A stretch of 64,000 nt of DNA, from assembly GCA_024509875.1 (NCBI GenBank), contig JAMPIV010017770.1:30001-94000 (forward strand), written 5' to 3'. Every line of letters starts with the position of its first letter. The stretch's first letter is position 1. The translations under genes were made by a program, and so were the position numbers. The DNA comes from Oreohelix idahoensis. Taxonomy: Eukaryota > Mollusca > Gastropoda > Stylommatophora > Oreohelicidae. Below, piece after piece: positions 56,133 through 64,000 of the stretch. The notes beneath the pieces are model-generated. The model saw nothing but the letters and a program-made list of their open reading frames with translations, ran no database searches and was not told the origin of the DNA.

Positions 56133-58226
56133 CTACATCTGGACCTTTAATTTATCATACGTATTTTTTATGGAACCCGTCGGGTCCCTTCCACTAGAAG
56201 CGCTATAGTGAGGACTTTTCTTCCTAGAATCATCACTCATAAATCGACCACTACCAATTTTTTTCTTGGGTTTATCTCCCCACTTTAGATTGCTTATGAG
56301 AGATCTTCGCTCTCTTTTCTGTTCTTCCAGTTTATATAAGTCTGACCGAGGGATTGTCATCTTATCCTGGGTAAAATTTACTCTTTGTACTCGTCGCATA
56401 GTGGCCATGTTAATCCATTCAAGTGAAGACTGGGTGTGAAAAGGGGGCTCCCATTGCACTTTGTCTCCTTGAGTATCATAATTTTTCTTTCCAGGCCTAA
56501 TTTTGCCCCGTGGCGTTTCTAGGTCCTGCACATATTTTCCCTTTGTGGGTGTTCCCTCATGAAATATGCCACATGCTTCTACAAAGTTTTCAATATCGAC
56601 ATTTACGTCGGGCCAATAGTATTTGCGAGCAACTTTTTGGCAGATGGTACCGACTTTTTCATGGTCCCCATCTTTTCCAACATGTAAGCTCCTTATTAAA
56701 TTTGCCCTATATATCTTGGGAAGAACCAACTGTCCGTGACCAGTGGATCTAGTTCCTGTCTTCCTATATAGCAATCTGTTCTTCATAAAATATTCCCCCT
56801 TACTTGGAGGTGTGTGGCAATTGGGCAATTTTTTAAAACATGGCTTGAGTGTCCTATCCTCAGCCTGCGCCTTCCTCATCTCCTCTGGATGAGCATTTAT
56901 AGGTTCACCTTCTTCCTCCTTCTTCTGTGACCTGGTCTGCACTGTCGCCATGATCACAGGTCTCTCGGGATTCCCCAAGAAGACGTATCTACACCCCAAT
57001 ATCAGAGGGTAGATTGGTTCATCTATCACTGCTGCTCTGATTTCTCCTTCCACATAGCGAGTTTTCACCGTTATCCTTGCGATGGGAAGTGTCATGAGTG
57101 GTATGTCCTTAGTTGCCCCTTGTATTTCCACTGTTTCTGTGGTATACTGACTTGGGTCCACTAGGCTAGACTTCACAACTGAATCATAATCCAAACCTGT
57201 ATCATAAAGGCACCTTATGGTGACCCCATTACAAATAACATCCTCACAAACTGGGGGGTGATAAGGTTCCTGCTGTCCATTAGGATTAACCTTTAATCTT
57301 TGTGTCCCCGACTTCATTGCAGCAATGTTTGAAGGTTTCCTTCTACAAAATTCGGTGTTATGGTTATCTTTCTTGCACCATTTACACCATCTTTTTCCTT
57401 GGTTAAACGGTTTTCTTTCATTGGATTTTTGGTCATTGAACTGTGAGTTTCTGTCTCGGTAGTCATTTCTTGGCCGTTCAAAGTTTGTCCTACCTTTATT
57501 TCCCTGCTCTCTATTATCAAATTTATTAAATTGCTGTGGAGCTTTAAAATTGTCTATGTGCTTCTTTTTAGCACCACTTACCTCTGCCTGGGCTGCCTGA
57601 TACCTTTCAGCGACATTTAAAACCTCCCCCAACTTCTCTGCACCTTGTTCCATGAGAAATTTTCTCATGTCTGGAGCCATGGACTCTCTCAATTGCTCAA
57701 TCATGATCATTTCTTTAAGATCTTGGGTCTTCCCCAGAGCAGTCCATTTCTCCAAATAGGTTTCCAGTCTGGCAGAGAATTGGTGGTATGTCTCCCCAGA
57801 CAACAGTTTGGCATTTCTAAATTTCTTACGATAAAATTCACCATTTTTTTCGTACCTCAATAACAAAGCCTGCTTTAACATGTCATAATTCTCCTGGTCT
57901 TCTCTGTTCATTTTTGCGAAGACTTCGTAAGAAGTACCTCTCAGTCCCTGTGATAACTTTAAACTCCACCTCTCTCTCTCTAACCCATATGTAGTAGCTA
58001 ATAACTCAAAACGTCCTAGGTACCCCTCTATGTCATCGTCTTTTTCAACAAAATGGTCTAAATGAAACCCCATAGCTGATGTTGAGGCTCCCAGACTGGG
58101 CGTAGCATCTGAGGCAAAAGGGCTGGCACCATTTTCAGGAGCCTGGCCTTGTAGCTCCAGCTCCCTTAGTCGTAATTCGTGCTCCCTCTGCAACCTTCTA
58201 TCTTCTGCCTCCCTTTCGGCAGTCAA
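56133..58226 (-). CDS. Element C gag, protease, integrase zinc domain and foreign segment
   Basis: A 697-codon frame, open upstream to about 58290. It holds the end of the coiled coil, a capsid with GYLGRFELLATTYGL and NYDMLKQALLLRY, then a SCAN-like part (GETYHQFSARLETYLEKW, IEQLRESMAPDMRKFLMEQG). A CCHC knuckle, CKWCKKDNHNTEFC, is at about 280. Protease DTG in CLYDTGLDYD is at about 340, with LILGCRYV. The integrase zinc domain starts at about 510 (SLHVGKDGDH ... YYWPDVNVDIENFVEACGI). Where the last Cys should follow, the sequence turns into about 143 residues with no retroelement similarity, Lys/Ser-rich, ending at the stop at 56133. The DDE core is absent. Confidence 0.9.
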   Translation of the reverse strand: MTAEREAEDRRLQREHELRLRELELQGQAPENGASPFASDATPSLGASTSAMGFHLDHFVEKDDDIEGYLGRFELLATTYGLERERWSLKLSQGLRGTSYEVFAKMNREDQENYDMLKQALLLRYEKNGEFYRKKFRNAKLLSGETYHQFSARLETYLEKWTALGKTQDLKEMIMIEQLRESMAPDMRKFLMEQGAEKLGEVLNVAERYQAAQAEVSGAKKKHIDNFKAPQQFNKFDNREQGNKGRTNFERPRNDYRDRNSQFNDQKSNERKPFNQGKRWCKWCKKDNHNTEFCRRKPSNIAAMKSGTQRLKVNPNGQQEPYHPPVCEDVICNGVTIRCLYDTGLDYDSVVKSSLVDPSQYTTETVEIQGATKDIPLMTLPIARITVKTRYVEGEIRAAVIDEPIYPLILGCRYVFLGNPERPVIMATVQTRSQKKEEEGEPINAHPEEMRKAQAEDRTLKPCFKKLPNCHTPPSKGEYFMKNRLLYRKTGTRSTGHGQLVLPKIYRANLIRSLHVGKDGDHEKVGTICQKVARKYYWPDVNVDIENFVEACGIFHEGTPTKGKYVQDLETPRGKIRPGKKNYDTQGDKVQWEPPFHTQSSLEWINMATMRRVQRVNFTQDKMTIPRSDLYKLEEQKRERRSLISNLKWGDKPKKKIGSGRFMSDDSRKKSPHYSASSGRDPTGSIKNTYDKLKVQM
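56140..56566 (-). other. Foreign open segment in place of the integrase catalytic core
   Basis: Compared with element A, everything from the last zinc ligand through the D, D and E residues to the start of the C-terminal domain is missing. About 427 bp of unrelated DNA sits there. It stays open in the gag-protease frame for about 142 codons, unlikely by chance in this AT-rich DNA. Short visible words are WEPPFHTQSSLEW, RRVQRVNFTQDKM, PRSDLYKLEEQKRERRSL and KKSPHYSASSGRDPTGS. The composition is hydrophilic and probably disordered. I do not recognise the source; a captured host exon is one possibility. Confidence 0.7.
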
Positions 58227-58270
58227 TCTTTTATCTTCTGCCTCCCTTTGCTGTCGTTTTTCTTCTGCCT

Positions 58271-58516
58271 CTAATGCTCCAATGCCTTTAGCCTCCTTTG
58301 TCTCCGCCTAGTCTCAGCCTCAATTTGTAACCTCTTCTCTTCAGCCAACCTTTCAGATTCCAATTTTCTTTCAGCCTCTTTTTCTAATCTTCTTTCTTCT
58401 CTTTCAATATATTTATCACATTCAGCCGTTACATATTGAATTAAAATCTGACCATCCATTCCCATATCCTTTGCCGTCAGCACAGCAGCTGATCTGAATT
58501 TGGCTAGCTCCGCCAT
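58271..58516 (-). CDS. gag: Element C gag N-terminus (coiled coil)
   Basis: An 81-codon frame starting MAELAKFRSA, then a charged coiled coil (EREERRLEKEAERK, EEKRLQIEAETRRRQ). It mirrors the start of element A gag (MAERAKLRQM and a GMDGQ-like against GLDGD-like block), which supports this start. It slips by one base near 58285 into the long gag-protease frame. Confidence 0.85.
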   Translation of the reverse strand: MAELAKFRSAAVLTAKDMGMDGQILIQYVTAECDKYIEREERRLEKEAERKLESERLAEEKRLQIEAETRRRQRRLKALEH

Positions 58517-59481
58517 ACTTTTTAAACAAATCTAGCAATGTGCAAAATAAAATTTCCAACCACTAAAGTAATTCTAATTACTCTAGTCTAAAATAATTCT
58601 AATTAATTAATTAATCAATTAACTACCACTGGCTGTGAAGATTCACCAACTTTTATTTTCAGGGACACTTTTAATTTTAAGGGACACTTTTAATTTTTAT
58701 AATGTGTTCCCCTAATCTAATTCTCCTCCCAGGAGATCCTAATATTATTGATAGGCTAATTATCCCGGGACCAGAGACCCCAATATATGTAGTGGTTTTG
58801 ATGGTATTGTCTGATTGAGATATTACTTAATGTGATGCATGAGGTCAGCTGTGAAGGCTCCTGAGATAAGTGTAGCTGTGAATTTTCAGAAGGCCCTTCT
58901 TGCTACCACTACGACCTCACACCTATCTTTTTTTTTTTTCTAATGAATGTGGCTACGTTAAAATTCTAGGGTATTGATATGTAATGTGTTGTGGTGGTTT
59001 GCATACACACACACAGATATTTAACAAGTCTAATAATAGTAATAAAATGTTATAACACACTGAACTAACTCGAGATGTGTAAAATTTGGATAGTAATTTT
59101 CTTTAAATTTATTTGTTCTGAACCAAGGTTTTATTTTGGCCAGAACATATGAAAGGTTTTGCAATTATGAAAGAAATGCATGAATATGACATAATAAATG
59201 CAAGGTGTGTACATATGTATGTTACTAGACTAGTTAATATTACTACTGTTTATAGTTGTAATCTAATTGGGAGAACATTTAATGGATGTGCTGTTGGGGT
59301 GGCCTCATCACTCCCTGTCTATGGCGACTACACATTGTCCAGTTATTTGATGGAAATTTTATGGGTGTGTTAGAAAATAAGTTGAGTTGGTGAATTCTCA
59401 GCAGACCAGACGCTCACGTAGCTTGAATGTGTAGCTCTGGTGCTGAGATCTGGTGGCCCCACCTCTCCGTGCTTGGGGGCA
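58517..59481 (-). other. Element C leader, gag-proximal part
   Basis: AT-rich non-coding DNA with a TAATTAATTAAT tract near 58600, a T run at 58928-58939 and an AC run near 59005. No primer-binding site could be fixed. Confidence 0.45.
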
Positions 59482-60060
59482 ATATCAGGCTGCTCTGCCA
59501 AAATATAAACTGCACGGGTCCACTCTTGTATTAGTAACTCATCATTTGACACCACATTGGTGCCAAATAAAAACTCACAGCTCTGCAATAAAGTATTGGT
59601 CATGTGTCAGAATTCCATCCTCTAACCCATTTCTGGACACAACACGACACACAACAACACCACATAGACGGGTCAGATCTCTTTGACCAAACAACACATC
59701 TTACCAAGTTGGTTTCACATAGGATAGGTTCTCCCAGACTACATATTCTGAAATATGTTCATTAGCTTCCTGCCATAGAATAGGATAGGTGATATGTTTC
59801 ACTGATCTCAACACTTGATCTGTCCTTCATAATCCTTACTGGAGTTTATGTATTTTATTTGTCTCTAGACCCTGAACTGGGGCGGGGGGTCTAGAGCGAA
59901 TCCTTACTTGTTGTAAGGGATAGATTTTGATATGGCAGTATCAAATCACTCGAAACATTAAACAAATATTAAAATATACAAAGAAATACTTTCAGTCTTA
60001 CCAGAATTATGAATATAGAACACAGTTAATTGCTAGCAAAACTCAGCTGAGCTGCTGGCT
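59482..60060 (-). repeat. 579-bp inverted repeat, right arm
   Basis: Reverse complement of 53021-53599. In this copy, element sense, the end GCAGCCTGATAT continues into TGCCCCCAAGC and not into the LTR. This suggests the right arm keeps the original context and the left arm was joined to the LTR. Confidence 0.92.
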
Positions 60061-60506
60061 TTAGTATGGCGTCCCTCTAAAGATATCAATTTGCTTCTGG
60101 GAATACACCACTATATTATTTCACTGTGTCTACTAGGACAACTTATAACGAATGGCAAAAATGCGCGTCTGAGCGCCGATAATATATTCATCTATGGCCA
60201 ATCACCGCCTTTTTTCCTTTCAAATTCAAACCTACTACCAAAAAGTCATTTCAGTCATACCTCAGTCAAGTATGCCTTATTGTCTGTTGGTCCGTCCGTC
60301 TCTACTTGCGTTTCACAAAAAAAACACACTTGTTTTTTGAACCAACTCTGCCTTCCCCTACACAATTTTGCCTTTAAAGTTATTTTTAGCCACAATTCTC
60401 CAGCCCATCCCCTCTCTTTCATACCAACTAGATTTTAGCGCTTTGAGTCTCAAGACTGCAGTTTTTTGAAAATTAGGGACATTTTTGTTTCAATGCAGAC
60501 GCTCGC
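60061..60506. other. Spacer between inverted repeat and right LTR of element C
   Basis: No coding domain. It ends GCAGACGCTCGC at the LTR; a similar AGACGCTCACG word occurs at 59406-59416. Confidence 0.4.
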
Positions 60507-61077
60507 TGATATGAACAACACAGTCTTTTGTCAATATCTTTCTTATTATCTATCCGTCTGTATAAATGAAAGCATATTATTTCACTGCTCAAGATGGGCC
60601 ATCCGGCCAGCTAGGTTTTATATTCCTAACATTATTATTAAGAAAAAGTTACTTTTCAAATATTTTCTAGAATCTTCTGTAATGCGTTCATCACTGCATT
60701 CAAATAAACGGACTAAGTTATCGCAAAAGCGTCCAAGAAATGACTGTGGCGTATAATAGCTAAGGTCCCTTTTGTCGATTTCTTTACCTTGTGTCAACTT
60801 GGGGACGTGAATTTTTTCCTTGCCCCACCAATTTGCGTCCTATTAGCCTTGCTAGTTTCAAGCACGTGTTCAGTCATATTTTTTTCCTCTGATCTCCGTT
60901 CTCATCCCGCTCCAAGGGTAAACGTTTTGCCTCCACGTCTAACAATTTAATTTCCATGGCGGGTGGTGACCCGCGGCGTGGGCGATCATGTATTCTAGTA
61001 GCTTACGCATTAGTTTTTATCCCTACGTTGTATCATTGGAGATATTTTAACGTTGTATCACGGTTAATTTTATGACA
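60507..61077 (-). repeat. Element C-type LTR (right copy, 571 bp)
   Basis: Same orientation as 53594-54162 and nearly identical. Its outer edge abuts a LINE fragment at base 61078. Confidence 0.85.
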
Positions 61078-61385
61078 ATCTTCAGACTCCGCACTGGCCA
61101 CAACAGATTAAGCGTACTATATATGGTCAACATGCTCTTGCTTGCTAGGAACTAACAGATCAGTTGTAACTGTGGTATTCGGATAAAATGACTGGTGAAC
61201 ATCTGCTTCAAAGTTGCCCCTAATCAGTTAGGCATGTGTACAGAGAAAGAGGCATATGGCCGACGCCATTTCCTTTCTGAAAACTTTACCAGGATTCCGC
61301 ACCAAGAGCCTCAAACTAACAACTGCTTTCTTTGAGAACATTCAAGTGGACGTCTGAGAGTGTACGGAGAAGAAGAAGAAGAAAA
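61078..61385 (+). mobile_element. LINE C-terminal fragment
   Basis: Starting right after the LTR, one frame reads IFRLRTGHNRLS. Further on, in other frames, come SCNCGI and TGEHLLQSC. This is the LRTGHNRL ... C.CG ... EH.L..C signature found at the C-terminus of many Jockey- and I-type LINEs. It ends in a GAAGAAGAAG tail near 61371. Frames are broken. Confidence 0.65.
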
Positions 61386-62981
61386 ACACACTAGAAAATC
61401 GGCAATAATTTTGTAAAGAAAGCCCCTTTCTCCTTCTTTGATCCTAGAAGAACACTTATTGCCAATGCATATTCAGTGGTCAGAGATGACTCTCAGTGCA
61501 TTGCAGGTAGTGGCAGTAAACAAACTGCTTCAACACTGTGCCCCCAACAATGCAGCCATTCTTCGTGCAGTGCACCAGCTCTGGTTCATTCTTTGCATCT
61601 CTGCCTCCACAGCTCTCTGCGGAGTTGTTTTTGGTCAACCTATCTTTCGCTCCGTTTGCTTCAGTGCGTGGAAAACCCAACCCATAAGCAAAGTTTTTGG
61701 TGAAGGCAATGGGTCTACATCCCAATTATCCAAAACACGATGCGAGCATGATCTCAAACATGATCTCGTTCTTCAGAGAACAGTCGTCTCGTCCTACACA
61801 GACTGTACACGTAACACCGTCATCTAGTCCCACACAGACCCCATAAGTAACACTGTCGTTTCGTTCTATAGAAACCTTACCTGTGTTTTCCAGATCTCGT
61901 CCTACATAAGCCATAAAAATAAGTGAGAATATCTATCAGTTATCAAGATGAATCCATGAAAGTCCGTATATGTAACACCATCCTCCTGTCCTACACATAA
62001 AAAACAAAAACAGATGCTCATCTAGCAGATTAATCCATCTTGTTTCATAACTATGTTTCGTGCAAAGTCATAATTACTAACGCTCCGTTTGGGTGTCTGA
62101 GTTAGGTCATCACTGTTGGCAACAAAACATTTCACGTAACTTGACATGCCGACAGACAATATTAAAAACACTGAAAGTATGAGATGCCCTGGGCATCAAG
62201 AGTAAATGGATGCAGGCGCTAAAAGTAGACAAGTCCGCCTATATTATATCTGGGTATATTTCCTAAGACAAAGAAAGAATATATCTAATGCTCTGTCAAA
62301 CAAATCGTAATGGGCGACTAGGTGAGACTGCATAGGGTTGGTAACTTCATCAAGTACAACAAATCTCTTCAGAAACTAACGCTGCACAAGAGAATATAAA
62401 TGCAGTGTTGCAGGCTTCCTGCAAGTGGCCATCTGCTGTGATGAATCCTTGCTTTATAAGGAGCTGAAAAGGAAAATGGTGATTTTCGTACCAAAGAGGA
62501 GTGGGGGGTGTAACTGTTTGCCTTTTGCGCAAACATAATATGACGCAACTGCTCAGGTTGTGTTCGCATAACATTTTTTTCTTACCTCCAAAAACGTGAA
62601 AGCAATGTAAACAAAGCGACTTTACCTATACAGGTATGGCTTTGTGTTTATACTGCCCCGACCAATGTAGAAGATGACGTAATTATCTATAGGGGGTAGG
62701 GAAGTAGGCAAAAAAAAAAAGCCACACAAAACAAAAAAATATCCAGGCCAGAACAGCTATATCGCACGCAATGCATTTAATCCAGTAGTTTTCAACCTTT
62801 TTACGACTACAACCTAAATTACACACTTGATGAACCTGGCAACCCATGTACCAAAACTAACAAGGTAAATTAAGTATAGGAATTCATCGAAATGCAATTC
62901 GGCTTAAAACTTAAGAGAAACTTAAGAGACGAATAATACTTTACTGAAGACCGTAATAGAAGGGGACGAGTTGAAGGCTAA
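61386..62981. other. Anonymous DNA with a degenerate minisatellite
   Basis: The 129-codon plus frame at 61438-61827 has no recognisable domain. At about 61785-62005 words such as TCGTCCTACACAGAC and GTAACACCGTC recur at roughly 35-45 base spacing. Nothing else is supported. Confidence 0.35.
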
Positions 62982-63160
62982 CGTGCAAGAGGAAGACGGC
63001 GCTATAAATGGAATGATAACATGAAGAGATGGACAGAAAAGAGTCTATCACAGTGCATCATCAAAACAAGAGACAGAAGACGTAGGGGATCAATTGCAGC
63101 CGACCTTCGATGTAGAGATGGCAGCTGATGATGATAATGATAATGATGATGAAGGGACGC
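62982..63160 (+). mobile_element. LINE 3' end with TGATAA-type tail
   Basis: An open stretch to the TGA at 63126 reads YKWNDNMKRWTEKSLSQC, then IAADLRCRDGS and stop. This is the usual RW.DN...W......LAQ.....DR..WR..VADL...DGT end of RTE-like LINEs. A TGATGATGATAATGAT microsatellite follows, as is usual at LINE 3' ends. Confidence 0.75.
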
Positions 63161-63366
63161 GATCTATTGCAATATTTTCCCGATACCTATAGATTGAGAA
63201 TGACGTATTTAAGCTCTCAGTAACTTTTCTATCACATGAGCCTAATAGTGCGTCATAATATGGTAAATTATTCTCCCAAGCACCACTTGAACGCCCATTA
63301 TAGTTAGATTTTCACATGTCCGCTGTGTATACGAAAATGGAACGTATCTATTACTATAATGTATAT
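63161..63366. other. Anonymous short spacer
   Basis: AT-rich, no feature recognised. Confidence 0.3.
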
Positions 63367-63450
63367 AATGTTTGCGTCACCAGCACGCTTCTATATAGCA
63401 GCGAGATATGGACAACCTATGCTAAGCAAGAAAGAAGGCTAAATACAAGG
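63367..63450 (+). mobile_element. LINE internal fragment
   Basis: Reads TSTLLYSSEIWTTYAKQERR, the common STLLYGSE.WT.YA.QE.RLN signature that lies some 150-200 residues before a LINE ORF2 end. It follows, not precedes, the LINE tail at 62982, so it is a separate insertion. Confidence 0.6.
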
Positions 63451-63671
63451 TATACTAATCGTCAAAAGTCAAGGGCCACGTAGAAAAACCTTGGTTGAAA
63501 CCATAAAACAAATCTGATATAAACCTAATTGGTATCAGTCAAAACGGCATTTATTGAATACCAAAGTGACATGTCACGTAAAGAAATGGAAACACACATT
63601 CAAACGCAATGAAACTGTGAAGTGTGTCACCCACTTTTTCAAAAGTCACACAATAGATATTGGACAAAATT

Positions 63672-64000
63672 TCAAAATCGGGTATGACCACCGTTTGCAG
63701 CAAGGCACTCAAGACAGCGTAGACGCATCGAGTCCACAAGGGTCCAAAGAGTATCCTGAGGAACAGCTTGCCATTCCTGAAGCAGAAATGCAGTCAGCTG
63801 TGCAACATCCATTGGCAGGGGGTGATTTGTTGACAATCTTCGACCAAGGACATCCCAGAGGTGCTCAATCGGAGAAAGGTCAGGTGAATGAGCTGGCCAC
63901 GCCATCCTGATGATCCCATGTTGCTGAATAAACTCATTCACCACACGAGCTCGATGGGGTCGAGCGTTATCATCTTGGAGGATGGCATTACCACCTATGG
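63672..64000 (-). CDS. Tc1-family transposase, C-terminal part
   Basis: The frame enters from the right edge of the window and stops at 63672. It holds GGNAILQDDNARPHRARVV with the second catalytic Asp, then WPAHSPDLSPIEHLWDVLGR with the third acidic residue. Counting between Asp and Glu gives 34 residues, so DD34E, the Tc1 arrangement. The C-terminal 40 residues (W..VP......V.SM..R....) are also typical. The protein cuts and pastes its own transposon between TA dinucleotides. The N-terminal DNA-binding half and the first Asp lie outside the window. The terminal inverted repeat should lie left of 63672, perhaps near 63530, but its partner is not visible. No frameshift is seen in the visible part. 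Confidence 0.92.
   Translation of the reverse strand, partial: IGGNAILQDDNARPHRARVVNEFIQQHGIIRMAWPAHSPDLSPIEHLWDVLGRRLSTNHPLPMDVAQLTAFLLQEWQAVPQDTLWTLVDSMRLRCLECLAANGGHTRF

Larger units (their letters stand above)
53594..61077 (-). mobile_element. Gmr1-like element C, minus strand, rearranged
   Basis: Two direct repeats of about 570 bp (53594-54162 and 60507-61077) enclose gag, protease, an integrase remnant, RT and RNase H read leftward. The left LTR is preceded in element sense by a good polypurine tract. The right LTR is not followed by a TGG-type primer site and the flanks (CAGCC and ATCTT) do not match, so the two LTRs may not be the original pair. The leader contains the right arm of the 579-bp inverted repeat. 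Confidence 0.75.

Noticed and set aside
53594..61077. Simple full-length insertion of element C with matching LTR pair
   Set aside because: The 5-base flanks CAGCC and ATCTT differ, no TGG primer site follows the right LTR, and an inverted repeat interrupts the leader.
1..64000. CRISPR arrays, bacterial operons, defence systems
   Set aside because: No regularly spaced short identical repeats, no ribosome-binding sites and no prokaryotic gene families; the content is eukaryotic transposons.

Overview
This is a eukaryotic, AT-rich, almost entirely non-genic window from an animal genome, built from transposable elements. I find no host gene, rRNA, tRNA gene, CRISPR array or bacterial operon. 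The retroelements belong to the Gmr1-like branch of Ty3/gypsy. In this branch integrase (INT) precedes reverse transcriptase (RT), as in Ty1/copia, instead of following RNase H. Gmr1-like elements together with LINE tails and a Tc1 transposon suggest an invertebrate metazoan. A mollusc is plausible but not shown.

Layout. 1-1163 is a decayed TATG microsatellite; its first 679 bases contain no C. 1164-5060 holds two diverged direct repeats of about 1.4 kb around 1.1 kb of anonymous sequence. 5160-30540 is one composite element, A: LTR-internal-LTR-internal-LTR, flanked by the 5-bp target duplication CTTAC. Both internal regions encode gag, aspartic protease and an intact DD35E integrase but no reverse transcriptase. 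The first LTR of A is split by a young Gmr1-like element, B (7663-17206, minus strand, target duplication ATCAC), with order gag-protease-integrase-RT-RNase H. 30546-39074 is anonymous DNA with two LINE tails and microsatellites.

39080-52375 is a third element, D (target duplication GTAAT). Its gag is badly decayed and its pol is replaced by about 6.8 kb of C-skewed, low-complexity sequence before the last residues of RNase H reappear. The indel-rich differences between its LTRs suggest that poor sequence quality is as likely as biology. 53594-61077 holds a fourth element, C (minus strand), with gag, zinc knuckle, protease, RT and RNase H. The catalytic core of its integrase has been replaced by about 430 bp of unrelated open reading frame. 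A near-identical 579-bp inverted repeat brackets part of it. 61078-63450 carries LINE fragments, and a Tc1-family DD34E transposase runs off the right edge.

How the parts relate. Each element supplies its own capsid, protease, integrase and polymerase. A lacks a polymerase and C lacks an integrase core, so either could move only with help in trans. B has all domains, and its few frame breaks lie in homopolymers where examined, so they may be sequencing errors. LTR ends, target duplications, primer-binding sites and polypurine tracts fix the boundaries of A, B and D. C has no matching target duplication and looks rearranged.
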